IMG/VR virus record: IMGVR_UViG_3300046507_000504
Span: 1-39,302 of that record
Length of the DNA: 39,302 nucleotides
Origin: a virus
Strand: one strand, 5' to 3'
In this document: piece by piece, positions 15,266-23,557 of the stretch
Numbering within the stretch: position 1 is the stretch's first letter
Layout of the letters: the number at the start of each line of letters is the position of its first letter
Notes under the pieces: generated by a model
Databases searched by the model: none
Told to the model about the DNA's origin: nothing
The model's input: only the letters and a program-made list of their open reading frames with translations
Made by a program: the position numbers and the translations under genes

Positions 15266-16247
15266 CGATGCCCCTGTAGGTGAGGGTGATCGCCGTGCAG
15301 TAGGCGGCCTGCGTGTCGCCGACAACGATGGTGGCCATCGGCTTGTTGAGTACAACGTTCTGGATACCGGCGACCTGCAGGGCGCCGTACAGGCCGGACA
15401 ACGTGATGTCGCGCCCCATGCGGCGCGAGGCGGCCAGATAGGTGTTGAGGCTCGTCTGCGCCGCGGCCATGGCCACGCTCGAATCCGGACCAGCGAACGA
15501 CCACATATCCGCGTCAATTTCGAAGGGGAGGATCTCTGCCGATTGCACGGTGACGTAGTCCGTCAGTGGCCGCACGCTCTCGGCGCTAACTGTGGCGTCG
15601 ACCAACTGCAGGAGGTCGTCGGAGGCCTCGCCACTGCCCATCCGCGAGAGGACGGAGACGAATACCTGGCCTGGCCATGCTGCGTTGTCCATCGCACTGT
15701 TCATGGCCGTCACGAGCTCGGCCGTCGCGCCGTGGCTGGCCAGCACCTGGTTGACCAGGGCCTTGATGTCGTCCGGCTCGGGGCTGGTCGCGCTTGCGTC
15801 CAGGACGTCGCCGGATGCGCTGCGTGCGTGGTAAACGTAGGCCGCTTCGGGGCCGGCAACGGAGAACGACGACGGCGCGAGCAGGATCCGCTCGAGGAAG
15901 TCGCCGTCTTCCTCCAGCACGGGGTCGGGAACGCCGTGATCCGGATCCGCCGGCGTGATGACCAAGCGCAAGACGCCAAGGAGTGCGCCCAGGTTGTCCA
16001 GGTTCTTGCCCTTGGCAAAGGGCAGCATGACCGCGCGGGCCGCGTCGTTGACGCGCTGGCGGGTCATCAGAGCGACGTAGGAGAAGACCTGCAGAATCTT
16101 CGCCGGCAGGCTCGAATCCTTCGTGGCGTCAAACTGGTTCCACAGTTCCTCGAGCTTGGCCGCAGCGGTCGCGTAGATCGTTTCCAGGTCCAGCGCTTCG
16201 ATGACATCGGGCGGCGGCAGTTGATTGAGTTGGATGGCCGTTGTCAC
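15258..16247 (-). CDS. J: baseplate wedge protein J
   Basis: 329 aa from a GTG at 16247 overlapping the W stop (GTGA); P2 gpJ is 302 aa. It has the baseplate J architecture (T4 gp6-like): LPPPDVIEALDLETIYA at the start, LDNLGALLGVLRLV, an AYVYHARSASGDVLDA core, and QVFVSVLSRMGSGEASDDLL. It forms the inner baseplate wedge with W. The short spacing and overlaps in V-W-J-I-H show one translationally coupled unit. Confidence 0.96.
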   Translation of the reverse strand: MTTAIQLNQLPPPDVIEALDLETIYATAAAKLEELWNQFDATKDSSLPAKILQVFSYVALMTRQRVNDAARAVMLPFAKGKNLDNLGALLGVLRLVITPADPDHGVPDPVLEEDGDFLERILLAPSSFSVAGPEAAYVYHARSASGDVLDASATSPEPDDIKALVNQVLASHGATAELVTAMNSAMDNAAWPGQVFVSVLSRMGSGEASDDLLQLVDATVSAESVRPLTDYVTVQSAEILPFEIDADMWSFAGPDSSVAMAAAQTSLNTYLAASRRMGRDITLSGLYGALQVAGIQNVVLNKPMATIVVGDTQAAYCTAITLTYRGIGE

Positions 16248-16600
16248 GAGGACGTACCCCCAGCGATGGTGAGGCGATAGCTCTGGGCTGCAGCGTCGTC
16301 AACCAGCGTGGCTTCCAGCTGCACGGCAAAGCGGCCGTTCGCGGCGTCAAGCGACGCGACGGCGACACGCTTGACGTTGATGCGCGGCTCCCAGCGCCGA
16401 AGTGCAGTGGCCACTGAGGCGTACATCAGCGTGCGGTTAGCCTGGTTCGCGGGCTGGTCGACCATATCGGGAAGGCGCGAGCCGTACTCACGACGGGCGA
16501 TGCGCGAGCCGATCGGCGTCCAGAGAATGTCGGCGCATGACTGGACGACGTCTTCGAAGGCCGAGATTTCGGCGCCGGTGTTGTGATCCATGCCGGTCAT
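16244..16600 (-). CDS. W: baseplate protein W (T4 gp25-like)
   Basis: 118 aa, close to P2 gpW (115 aa). It has the gp25/GPW pattern: DVVQSCADILWTPIGSRIARREYGSRLPDMVDQP, followed by ALRRWEPRINVKRVAV. gp25-like proteins nucleate sheath polymerisation on the baseplate. The ATG at 16600 overlaps the end of V by 4 bases. Confidence 0.96.
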   Translation of the reverse strand: MTGMDHNTGAEISAFEDVVQSCADILWTPIGSRIARREYGSRLPDMVDQPANQANRTLMYASVATALRRWEPRINVKRVAVASLDAANGRFAVQLEATLVDDAAAQSYRLTIAGGTSS

Positions 16601-17181
16601 TGCGGGCCTTTCGTGATGGCGCCCGTTTCCGGATGTACGTGGCCCTTGCCGCTGATGCCCGCGGCGATCACGTCGGTGTCGCCAGTGACGGTGCCTTTGG
16701 CGTGGTTGTCGCCGTCTACGTCGACGTTCTTGGTCACCTTGAGGTTCCCGTCGACCACGGCGTCGCCGGTGAACAGAAAGCCACCAGGCGCAGTGACTTC
16801 GACACGACCGCCGGCGGGAAGCGTGCCGCGTAGTACATGGCTGGCGATGTCGTAAAGCAGCACGGCGCCGTCGCCGAACGCCATGATGACGTTGTCCTCC
16901 GTCGCCCCGTCCGGGATGGGATTCTTGTCAGAGGGGATGCCGGCAAGAACCACGCCGCCGCCGAGGTCACCGTAGGGGGAGAGAACGAGCACCTGCTCGC
17001 CAACGGCTGGGGGAGACCAGTGGCGAACCTTGTCGGTGGACGCGCGCAACGATACCCACGGCAGCGGCGCAGTAAGGAGTCCCCCGACCTGCACGCGAGC
17101 GCGTGCCGGCCGTGTGGTCACCGATTGAACGGTGCCTTTCCGAATGAGGTTTGCCAGGGCTCGGGCGAGGTCGGAGGACAT
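16597..17181 (-). CDS. V: baseplate spike protein V
   Basis: 194 aa (P2 gpV 211 aa). An N-terminal OB fold (GTVQSVTTRPARARVQV, PLPWVSLRAS, PPAVGEQVLVLSPYGD) leads into a repetitive beta-helix (DAVVDGNLKVTKNVDVDGD) and a tip with GKGHVHPETG; the H-x-H tip motif binds iron in P2 gpV. It pierces the outer membrane. First gene of a late transcription unit, with a GTTCTGT-N10-ACAGAAC palindrome 46-69 bases upstream. Confidence 0.96.
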   Translation of the reverse strand: MSSDLARALANLIRKGTVQSVTTRPARARVQVGGLLTAPLPWVSLRASTDKVRHWSPPAVGEQVLVLSPYGDLGGGVVLAGIPSDKNPIPDGATEDNVIMAFGDGAVLLYDIASHVLRGTLPAGGRVEVTAPGGFLFTGDAVVDGNLKVTKNVDVDGDNHAKGTVTGDTDVIAAGISGKGHVHPETGAITKGPQ

Positions 17182-17226
17182 GCCAAGCAGCTTCGCCGAC
17201 GCCTATTTTTTAGGCACGCGGCTACT

Positions 17227-17250
17227 GTTCTGTACGCGTTCCTACAGAAC
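17227..17250 (-). promoter_or_regulatory. late-promoter palindrome upstream of V (candidate Ogr site)
   Basis: GTTCTGTA (17227-17234), eight bases, TACAGAAC (17243-17250): a perfect 8-bp inverted repeat containing TGT-N10-ACA. An A/T run (TAAAAAATA, 17212-17204) follows on the minus strand and could be the -10. P2 late promoters carry a TGT-N12-ACA dyad bound by Ogr. Here the spacing is 10, and exactly the same in the O/P region (23558-23581). Confidence 0.72.
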
Positions 17251-17256
17251 AAGCGG

Positions 17257-17721
17257 TCAGTCGGTGAGGTGCTTTAGCAGGTGGTCGCGCACCATCTGTC
17301 GGTCGGCGTCGGAAAATCCGAGCAATTGACGGCGCGCGTAGCGAACCTCGGGGCCGCCAGGCGAGACGCGATCGCGCAGGCCTTCCTGGTGGACTCGGGC
17401 AATACGCTCAGCGCGGCCGGTGAATCCCACGGCCGCCTCAGTGGTGCTGGCCATGACCTTCAACCAGCGTGCGGTGCGCAGCTTGGCGAACATGGCGCCT
17501 TGACGCCGGCGGATGCCGCCGCGCTTCGCTCGCAGGTTCTTACCCGGCCTGCGTGCGGTGAAGGGCGTGCCGTCAGGCTCTTTCTGTTCCCTGATTCGCG
17601 CCACCTGCGAGCGACGCAGGTCCGCGCCAATCACGCGCGAGAGAGCCTTCCGGCTGGCGGCTGAGAGCTTGGCCGCTAGGGGTGCTACCCACGCTTCGAG
17701 GTGAGTCAGCTCGTCGGCCAT
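17257..17721 (-). CDS. S: tail completion protein S
   Basis: 154 aa, like P2 gpS (150 aa): LEAWVAPLAAKLSAASRKALSRVIGADLRRSQVARI, then GTPFTARRPGKN and an RRQGAMFAKLRTARWLKV region. gpS and gpR complete the head-proximal end of the tail. The start overlaps gpR by 16 bases. Lys/Arg-rich and probably in contact with packaged DNA or the head neck. Confidence 0.93.
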   Translation of the reverse strand: MADELTHLEAWVAPLAAKLSAASRKALSRVIGADLRRSQVARIREQKEPDGTPFTARRPGKNLRAKRGGIRRRQGAMFAKLRTARWLKVMASTTEAAVGFTGRAERIARVHQEGLRDRVSPGGPEVRYARRQLLGFSDADRQMVRDHLLKHLTD

Positions 17722-18131
17722 GGCCAGGTCTGCGTCATATCCAGCGCGGGGGCAGCGGGATGGTTGAACGTGCCGTCATCGGCGACGGCGACGGGCTCTT
17801 CGACTTCGACGGTGATCTGCAGGTCGACCATGTCGCCGCTGAGCATTTCCACCTCGAAGCGGAACGCCTTGTCCGCCTTTTCCGGGTTCATCAGGACGCC
17901 GGGGAGCTCCACGCGCATCCATTCCAGGACGGCATGCGATACAGCGTCGACGTCGCCCGCGAAGTCCTGGACGATCGCGATCGCCTGGTAGTGATACTCG
18001 AAGCCCTTGCCACTGCCAGCGCCCGAAATCGCGCGGCCGTTGTCGGCAAAAATCGACATCTTCTGCGGGTCGGTCGCGAGCTCGGCCGATGAGCCGAGCA
18101 GCGCGGTACGGAAGGACTGAAGCTTTTTCAT
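17706..18131 (-). CDS. R: tail completion protein R
   Basis: 141 aa, close to P2 gpR (155 aa). It begins MKKLQSFRTALLGS and has the family IFADNGRAISGAGSGKGFEYHYQAIAIVQDFAGD segment. It forms the tail terminator with gpS. Its ATG at 18131 overlaps the stop of the spanin gene (ATGA), linking the lysis and tail-completion genes. Confidence 0.92.
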   Translation of the reverse strand: MKKLQSFRTALLGSSAELATDPQKMSIFADNGRAISGAGSGKGFEYHYQAIAIVQDFAGDVDAVSHAVLEWMRVELPGVLMNPEKADKAFRFEVEMLSGDMVDLQITVEVEEPVAVADDGTFNHPAAPALDMTQTWPWPTS

Positions 18132-18613
18132 GGGCCGGGCGCCGTGTGATCGCGGACCCAGCCCTGTAGCGCCGTCAGCTGCTCGGCGGTTTCGTGGCAG
18201 ACACCGTAGTTTCCGACGATGACATCGATGGCTTCAGATGCTGCAACGGCTTCGCTGGCCGCATCAGGATCTCCGGGGGGACCGACGATGGGCATACCAG
18301 CTGCCGCGGCGTCGTGCAGCCAGACAAAACCATCAGGGAGAAGGTAGCGGCGATCAGCAGCTGGCGTGACATAGCGGGGAATCTCCTGGCGGATGGCGGC
18401 CGTGGTGTCATGGATCACCTGCAGGCGATCGTGGTACTCGGTGATGCGGACGACATCAGCCCGGGCGGCACTGGCTTCAAAGTCCGCGGCGATGGCGACG
18501 GTTTGCGCCGCCTGCAGCTGCGTGGCGAGGTCGCGCGCTTCATGGTGCTGCCACCACAGGAGTCCGCAGGCGACGAGCAGGAGGGTGACGAGGGTGATGG
18601 CCAAGGTCTTCAT
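18128..18613 (-). CDS. inner-membrane spanin (Rz/LysB-like)
   Basis: 161 aa. An N-terminal signal anchor (MKTLAITLVTLLLVACGLLWW) is followed by a helical periplasmic part (HHEARDLATQLQAAQTVA...ARADVVRITEYHDRLQVIHDTTAAIRQEI) of the Rz type. Gene position after the endolysin and an Rz1-like lipoprotein gene nested in another frame identify it as the i-spanin that fuses inner and outer membranes at lysis. The C-terminal 40 residues are low-complexity and acidic. Confidence 0.85.
   Translation of the reverse strand: MKTLAITLVTLLLVACGLLWWQHHEARDLATQLQAAQTVAIAADFEASAARADVVRITEYHDRLQVIHDTTAAIRQEIPRYVTPAADRRYLLPDGFVWLHDAAAAGMPIVGPPGDPDAASEAVAASEAIDVIVGNYGVCHETAEQLTALQGWVRDHTAPGP
18175..18372 (-). 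CDS. outer-membrane spanin lipoprotein nested in Rz (Rz1/LysC-like)
   Basis: 65 aa from the ATG at 18372, with AGGAGA nine bases upstream, wholly inside the Rz gene in another frame. The signal sequence MSRQLLIAATFSLMVLSGC ends in a lipobox (LSGC, lipidated Cys19), followed by a short Pro/Ser-rich mature part (CPSSVPPEI, RPAKPL). This is the usual nested o-spanin layout of P2 lysB/lysC and lambda Rz/Rz1. Confidence 0.82.
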   Translation of the reverse strand: MSRQLLIAATFSLMVLSGCTTPRQLVCPSSVPPEILMRPAKPLQHLKPSMSSSETTVSATKPPSS

Positions 18614-18617
18614 GGGA

Positions 18618-19184
18618 TCACATCTCCACGCGGTTCAGGACCCATCCCTGCAGGAACTGTCGCAGGCCCGGGTTGGCTTCGGTTCGGGTGAGGTAATACT
18701 CGGCTTGCGAGCCATTAAGCCCGCGCAGCAACGCCGTGGCGCCCATCGGGCCACGCCAGCGAAGGTAGGTCTTCAGTGCGGCGATCGTGGACGGCCCAAT
18801 GTTCCCGTCGACCTTCAGAGGGGCGTAGCGCGCGCCGGCGACGTTGAATCCGTTGAGCCACCGCTGCAGGAAGACCGAGGCTACGTTAGGGCCACAATTG
18901 ACGCCGGTGTCCACCAGTTCCGCGCCGATGCTGGGATCGATGGACAGCACCTGGTCAAACGCAGGGTAGGTGACGAACCGCTTCCGGTAGATCGCTTCGG
19001 CGACCGAGCGCGGCAGCGATTCCATCGGGCCGGTGTAGCCCGACGCGCGCGCCACGCGCTCGCTGATGCCGAAGCGGGTGGGTCCGCCCGGGTCACCCGG
19101 TGTATTCGTGTACTTGTCGCCGCCCTCGATGTCGATGACGCCGGCGATGATGCGATCGATGCGCTGCTCGGGTAGCTCGATCAC
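18618..19184 (-). CDS. endolysin, glycoside hydrolase 108 family
   Basis: 188 aa from a GTG at 19184 overlapping the stop of the holin gene (GTGA). Residues 9-40 hold the GH108 muramidase signature: RIIAGVIDIEGGDKYTN, then DPGGPTRFGIS, with Glu20 as the likely catalytic acid. The C-terminal half (VDGNIGPSTIAALKTYL) is the peptidoglycan-binding domain of this family. No signal peptide, so it depends on a holin for export. It replaces the P2 gpK lysozyme at the same place in the genome. Confidence 0.92.
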   Translation of the reverse strand: MIELPEQRIDRIIAGVIDIEGGDKYTNTPGDPGGPTRFGISERVARASGYTGPMESLPRSVAEAIYRKRFVTYPAFDQVLSIDPSIGAELVDTGVNCGPNVASVFLQRWLNGFNVAGARYAPLKVDGNIGPSTIAALKTYLRWRGPMGATALLRGLNGSQAEYYLTRTEANPGLRQFLQGWVLNRVEM

Positions 19185-19702
19185 GACGGGCGCCCCAGGA
19201 CGAGACGCCGGCACGTCGCGCCGATGCTGCGGAGCAGATGCGCGAGGTTGCCCTGGTGCGCAAAGAGTCGCCACGCGAACAGGGCGACCGCGATGCTTTC
19301 GATGGCTCCCGGTGGCGGCTTAACGCCGAACGCAATCTTGACGGCGGTGCCGACCAAGGCGACGACGAGGATCCATGACAACCACGCATACGCGAAGCGG
19401 TGCCGAGACGGCCCACGCCGGAACGTGACCAGGCGTAGGGACGCAGCGGTCGACGCGACGAAAAGAAGCAGTGACCACGGGTGGTAGACGCCGCCGTGAA
19501 GCGCCCGAACAAGCGCGTAGAGGCCGAACTGGCCAGCGAAGGCGGCGCCCAACTGCAGGCCGACATAGGCCGCCGTGGCCATGGCCACCCATAGGATGCG
19601 CGATCGCCGCGGCCGTTCACTGAATAGGCCAATGCTCCAGAACATCGCATACACCGCGGCGGTCACCACGGCCAACACTACGCAGAAATGATTGAGTGAC
19701 AT
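19181..19702 (-). CDS. multi-spanning holin-like membrane protein (3TM-holin type)
   Basis: 173 aa with about four hydrophobic helices (5-27, 37-62, 70-92, 104-126). The segment RHRFAYAWLSWILVVALVGTAVKIAFG matches the pattern of the putative 3TM phage holins of xanthomonads and pseudomonads. It lies directly before and overlapping the endolysin. With the smaller membrane protein upstream it gives a holin/accessory-holin pair; which of the two opens the pore cannot be told from sequence. Confidence 0.75.
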   Translation of the reverse strand: MSLNHFCVVLAVVTAAVYAMFWSIGLFSERPRRSRILWVAMATAAYVGLQLGAAFAGQFGLYALVRALHGGVYHPWSLLLFVASTAASLRLVTFRRGPSRHRFAYAWLSWILVVALVGTAVKIAFGVKPPPGAIESIAVALFAWRLFAHQGNLAHLLRSIGATCRRLVLGRPS

Positions 19703-19705
19703 GGG

Positions 19706-20059
19706 TCAGGCTCCACGCTTCAGGAGGGAGGTGAAATCGAACGTCTTGACGCGTTCGATGACTTGGGTGGTCACGGTGATAGCGAGCGCCCCGGCAAGGA
19801 ACGCGGCGATGCCCGTGCTGTGTAGCGGAAGGCGCTGGATGAGCTCGGGCGCGGCGACGTAGCCCGCGCCGGCGCTGATGACCAAGTAGGCCAGGCGCAT
19901 GCCGACGGACTGGTCACGCGCGCTTGTGACGAACAGGGCGCCCCCGGCGATGGCGCCGACCAGGGCGTTGGCATCCACGCCGGGGACGAGCGCGGAGGCG
20001 GCCGTCGCGGTGGCAGCGGCCGCGGCGATCGCGAGGGAAGCGGTGGCAGGTTCGGTCAT
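19706..20059 (-). CDS. small holin-like membrane protein
   Basis: 117 aa. A start rich in Ala/Thr is followed by LVPGVDANALVGAIAGGALFVTSARD, LAYLVISAGAGYVAAPEL and IAAFLAGALAITVTTQVIE, three hydrophobic helices in the style of the putative phage holins that follow gpX in P2-like phages of Pseudomonas and Xanthomonas. It would be the holin or its partner. A three-base gap separates it from gpX and from the next holin gene. Confidence 0.78.
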   Translation of the reverse strand: MTEPATASLAIAAAAATATAASALVPGVDANALVGAIAGGALFVTSARDQSVGMRLAYLVISAGAGYVAAPELIQRLPLHSTGIAAFLAGALAITVTTQVIERVKTFDFTSLLKRGA

Positions 20060-20062
20060 GGA

Positions 20063-20287
20063 TCAGTCCCACAGTTGAGTAAGGGGAACGACGGCGGGCG
20101 CCACACTCTGCCGGGGTGGCAGGATGACGGGCGTGCCCTCGGGAAGAATTGGCCCCAGATCGGCCAGGCCGCGGTTGAGCTCGAGCACGGCTTCGGTGAC
20201 GCCACGGGTCGCGCCGAGCTCACGCCAACAGATCGCGTCGACGGTGTCGCCCTGGCGAGCTCGCACCACGTCGGCGCCGATGACCAT
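20063..20287 (-). CDS. X: tail protein X (LysM-like)
   Basis: 74 aa from the ATG at 20287 overlapping the L stop (P2 gpX is 67 aa). It has the tail protein X pattern VVRARQGDTVDAICWRELG, then VLELNRGLADLGPILPEGTPVILP, a LysM-type fold thought to act at the tail hub. The frame is open further upstream but that part is a shadow of gpL. Confidence 0.92.
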   Translation of the reverse strand: MVIGADVVRARQGDTVDAICWRELGATRGVTEAVLELNRGLADLGPILPEGTPVILPPRQSVAPAVVPLTQLWD

Positions 20288-20772
20288 CAGATGAGTTCCA
20301 CGACGGTGCGGCCGCGCTTGAGGATGTCGGCAATGGCAAACGTGGCGTCTCGCCGCCAATCGCGTGCTGCAGAGTCCTCGAAGTCCGCGCGGTAGTCGCC
20401 GGCACGGGTGGTGTCCCACTGGCGGTAGTTGTCGGCGACATCGGCCTGCACGGTGCAATACACCGCGCGCCGATAACGCTGTACCAGGATCGACGCACCA
20501 CCTACGGTCTCGCCGATGTCTTCGGCGCTTGCCCAGCCGGCCGCGACTTGCTTCGCCTTGTAGCCGGCCAGCTTGTCGTTCGCCCAGATCATCGCCTCAA
20601 TCACGCATGCGCGGAGGCGCTCATCCGTGACGTTGCCGGACAACCGGGACGACGCGCGCAGGTCGGGCAGCACGATCGCTGGCCAGAAGCCATCGTTGTC
20701 GATCGTCACGGCCGGTGATGGCACGGTCGCGGGAGTTGATGCGGTGCCACCGTTGGCGGTCAGACTGGACAT
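20287..20772 (-). CDS. L: head completion protein L
   Basis: 161 aa from the ATG at 20772. A GTG at 20814 is in frame but has no better ribosome site, and the MSSLTANGG start fits relatives better. Family landmarks: GFWPAIVLPDLRASSRLSGNVT, RLRACVIEAMIWANDKLAGYK, and RRAVYCTVQADVADNYRQWDT. gpL (P2, 169 aa) joins the filled head to the tail through the connector. The gene lies between M and X as in P2. Confidence 0.92.
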   Translation of the reverse strand: MSSLTANGGTASTPATVPSPAVTIDNDGFWPAIVLPDLRASSRLSGNVTDERLRACVIEAMIWANDKLAGYKAKQVAAGWASAEDIGETVGGASILVQRYRRAVYCTVQADVADNYRQWDTTRAGDYRADFEDSAARDWRRDATFAIADILKRGRTVVELI

Positions 20773-20870
20773 ATCAGGCTCGCGAATAAAGCCGGCGGTG
20801 GACGGGTGGGTCACGGAGAGCCATGAAGGCTTTCGATCGCCACCCGTGCCGCCGGGCGCCGGGGGAAGGC

Positions 20871-21599
20871 TCAGGCACCGCCCGGGGGCGGCTGTTCGGG
20901 GTTGCCGGCGTCGCCGGCGGTGTTCGGGTTGTTCTTCAGGTGCCGCTCGATCTGCTCGATGTCCTTTTTGGCACCTACGGCCTTGTCGAGCTCGACCGCA
21001 CGGCGCAGCAGCGCCAATGCCCGCACAGGATCTTCGTCGCGAAGCTGGCGGCCCAGGGCCATGTGGAGCTTCGCCTTCACCTGGTCGGGCATGTCAGCGC
21101 CATCCGTGAGCTCAACGCCGGTGAGCTCGGCGGCCGCGGCCAACACTGCCGTAGCGAACGGCTTCTTGGCCTGCTGCGCGCGAAGGCCGGCTTCGGCGAT
21201 TTCCTCAGCGATGTAGGTCGCGGGATTTCGGGCGAAGCGATCGGGCATCGCCAGTCCGTGTTTCAGGGCATAAGCGGCGATCTTCATCGCACCGTCGTAA
21301 TCGCCGACATCGATACGCCAAGCCAGGATGAAACCGACGATGTCGTCTGGCGTACCGGCGTCCGAAGCGATCACGCCGTCGATATACGGGACGTACTCAG
21401 GCAGCATGTCGCGCTTCGCGGACACCTTGCGCTCTGTCGACTTAATCTCCTTGAGCCGCCGGCGATCGTCGTCCAGCTTCTTGTGCATGAGCGATACGGC
21501 ACGGGCCTCAGCGCCGGACACCACCTGCCCAGGCGCCGCGTTAGCGGCGGCCTGGGAGGCGAGAACGCGCATCTTGTGTTGCTGCGCGGGCGAGAGCAT
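20871..21599 (-). CDS. M: terminase small (endonuclease) subunit M
   Basis: 242 aa (P2 gpM 247 aa). It starts MLSPAQQHKMRVLASQ, has LKEIKSTERKVSAKRDMLPEY, and DDIVGFILAWRIDVGDYDGAMKIAAYAL, typical of gpM, which with gpP recognises and cuts cos. A C-terminal TPR-like helical tail (PVRALALLRRAVELDKAVGAKKDIEQIERHL) precedes a Pro/Gly end. The ATG overlaps the capsid stop (TAATG). Confidence 0.95.
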   Translation of the reverse strand: MLSPAQQHKMRVLASQAAANAAPGQVVSGAEARAVSLMHKKLDDDRRRLKEIKSTERKVSAKRDMLPEYVPYIDGVIASDAGTPDDIVGFILAWRIDVGDYDGAMKIAAYALKHGLAMPDRFARNPATYIAEEIAEAGLRAQQAKKPFATAVLAAAAELTGVELTDGADMPDQVKAKLHMALGRQLRDEDPVRALALLRRAVELDKAVGAKKDIEQIERHLKNNPNTAGDAGNPEQPPPGGA

Positions 21600-22630
21600 T
21601 AGTGACCTGCCCCCGCGGACCAGTCGCCGATCACGATGTTTTCAGCGAACGCGGCGAAGTCGAGGTCTTCGACCACGTAATCCTCGTTGCTGGACTCGTA
21701 GTTGGCGATGCGGTTTTTCTCCGGCTCATCCTTGACGAAGCGGCGGCGCTTGCCGTTCTGGTAGTAGATCGACAGGTTTTCCGGCGCCGTAAGGAGCAGC
21801 GCGTTGTCCGGGAAGAACGGAACCGACAAGCCCGGGTGGCCACCGATGGCCTTCTGGCTGACCAGGACCTGGGCGGCGAGCTCGTCCTGGGCACCCTGTT
21901 CGCGGTTGATGAGCGGGAAATACTTGTCGTGCATCAGCTTGCGGCCGACGATGACACGGAGCGCACCGTTGCCCTGGTACCACGGCTCCAGGAGCTGCTG
22001 CAGATCTTCGACAAGGGCGTCGAGGTTGTTGTAGTCACCACCCGGGCCCACGCGGATCTGTCCCGATGCGGGGACCACTTCCTTCATGTTGCGCTCGGGC
22101 GCCTGCTCGCGAATGATCTGGAGCCAGCCCTTGTTGAGGTCCTGGAGCAGCGGGTGAGCGGTTGGATCGGTAGTGTCAGCACGCGACACACCGTTGAAGC
22201 CGATCATCATCCGGTCCAGACCCTGCTGGTTGACGATCATGTTGGCCAGGCGCGGCTGGAAGTCTTCGAACTTCGCCCACTGGTCCAGACGGGTGTACGT
22301 GATGGCGGTATCGAAGTTGGTCTGCACGCACGCGTAGCCGCGCTGGTCCAGCACGCCGACGTCACGCGGAACGCGCGTCGCAGTGCCGACGATCTGCGTG
22401 CGACTGGCGATCGGGCCACTGACGCCCAGGCCGATCTTCTCGCCCTGCATTTCGTCGACGCCGACGATATTGACGAGCTTCAGGAAGCTGTTGTCCTCCT
22501 GAATCTTGTCCTCGAGCTTCTGCTGCACGCTCGGGTCGACGGCGAAGGTCACCGTCGCTTCATCGACGCCGTTCACCTCCGCGATCCGGTGCAGGTACGC
22601 GTTGTACTTTTTGCGGGTTTCGTTCTTCAT
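21599..22630 (-). CDS. N: major capsid protein N
   Basis: 343 aa (P2 gpN 357 aa). The N-terminus MKNETRKKYNAYLHRIAEVNGV is the sequence removed on maturation by the scaffold protease in P2. Then SFLKLVNIVGVDEMQGEKIGLGVSGPIASRT, LDQWAKFEDFQPRLANMI, MIGFNGVSRADTTDP and LDALVEDLQQLLEPWYQGNG follow as in P2-family HK97-fold capsids. It forms the icosahedral shell with scaffold O and portal Q. Confidence 0.97.
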   Translation of the reverse strand: MKNETRKKYNAYLHRIAEVNGVDEATVTFAVDPSVQQKLEDKIQEDNSFLKLVNIVGVDEMQGEKIGLGVSGPIASRTQIVGTATRVPRDVGVLDQRGYACVQTNFDTAITYTRLDQWAKFEDFQPRLANMIVNQQGLDRMMIGFNGVSRADTTDPTAHPLLQDLNKGWLQIIREQAPERNMKEVVPASGQIRVGPGGDYNNLDALVEDLQQLLEPWYQGNGALRVIVGRKLMHDKYFPLINREQGAQDELAAQVLVSQKAIGGHPGLSVPFFPDNALLLTAPENLSIYYQNGKRRRFVKDEPEKNRIANYESSNEDYVVEDLDFAAFAENIVIGDWSAGAGH

Positions 22631-22667
22631 TGTGTGCTCTGGCTGGGTGGGGGACGGGGGCAGTGCC

Positions 22668-23480
22668 TTAGAAGTCGGTCAGCTGCTGTGCGCCGCCATC
22701 GGCGCGCTGACGCTGCTGGGTCTGCGCCGGCTCGGTGGCGAAGCGCTTGTCGAAGGCGTCCAGGCGCGAGCGCAGGGCGGTGTTCTCGTCGGTCAGGCGG
22801 CGCATTTCGCCGTCCACGCGCTCGAACTGGCGGGCGTTTTCGGTGGACTGCGTCTGGCCGTTCGTGGCGATTTCTTCGATGGCGCCCTGCAGGTCCGTGT
22901 AGCGCTCGCCGTCCGACTTGTCCTTGCTGGCGAAAATGGCCTTGACCTTGTCCAGGACGGTGACCGTCGCCTTGACGTCTTCCCATGCGAGCGGGGTCTC
23001 GACGGCCTCGCTGAAATGGTTGGCCGGGTCCTGCTTGCGCGCCGTGAGCGGGCTGTCGGCAGGGCTCTTGGCAGTGAATTCGAGCATGCCGGTACCGAGG
23101 CTCGCCGGCGTATCGGTTACAGCCAGGCCGGTGAGGTAAGCCTTGCCCGTCTTGGCGAAGTTCGGGCTGACTTCGATGCTGGTGAAGACCTTCTGCCAGG
23201 CGGCGGTCATCTTGACCAAGTCGTCGGTACCGGAAATGGTGGCGACCAGCTGCAGCTTGTTGTCCGGGCCTTCTTTGGTTTCCAGGGCATCGACAAAGCC
23301 GTAGTTGCGGAACGGACTGTCCGGGGTGTAACCGCGGATGTGTTCCATGTTCACCGTGGCGGTGTAGGTGGCCTTGCTGTAGCTCGCAGCCATCTGTTCG
23401 ATCCAGCTGCGCTCGATCGTGCGGCCGTCGACGGTGGCGCCTTCGGTGGCGACAACGGCTTTCGTGGTTTTCTTTGCCAT
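22668..23480 (-). CDS. O: capsid scaffold and maturation protease O
   Basis: 270 aa from the ATG at 23480 (P2 gpO 284 aa). The N-terminal half is a serine protease of the P2 O type: Asp18 (TVDGRTIE), His47 (NMEHIRGYTPDSPFRNYG) and a serine in FTSIEVSPNF (101-105) match the known D-H-S triad in order and spacing. TDTPASLGT follows. The C-terminal half is a helical scaffold (GAIEEIATN, LTDENTALRSRLDAFDKRF). It builds the procapsid and cuts N, Q and itself. Divergent from P across a shared late-promoter palindrome. Confidence 0.95.
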   Translation of the reverse strand: MAKKTTKAVVATEGATVDGRTIERSWIEQMAASYSKATYTATVNMEHIRGYTPDSPFRNYGFVDALETKEGPDNKLQLVATISGTDDLVKMTAAWQKVFTSIEVSPNFAKTGKAYLTGLAVTDTPASLGTGMLEFTAKSPADSPLTARKQDPANHFSEAVETPLAWEDVKATVTVLDKVKAIFASKDKSDGERYTDLQGAIEEIATNGQTQSTENARQFERVDGEMRRLTDENTALRSRLDAFDKRFATEPAQTQQRQRADGGAQQLTDF

Positions 23481-23557
23481 GGGCGGGGGCTCGCTTCGGG
23501 AATAGGCGGATGAGTCGCCAGCATCGGTACCCCCGCGCGGAGCGGCAACGCGCGCGT

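Noticed and set aside
21602-22945. 447-codon plus-strand frame
   Set aside because: Exact antisense of the major capsid gene; no ribosome site and no protein-like pattern.
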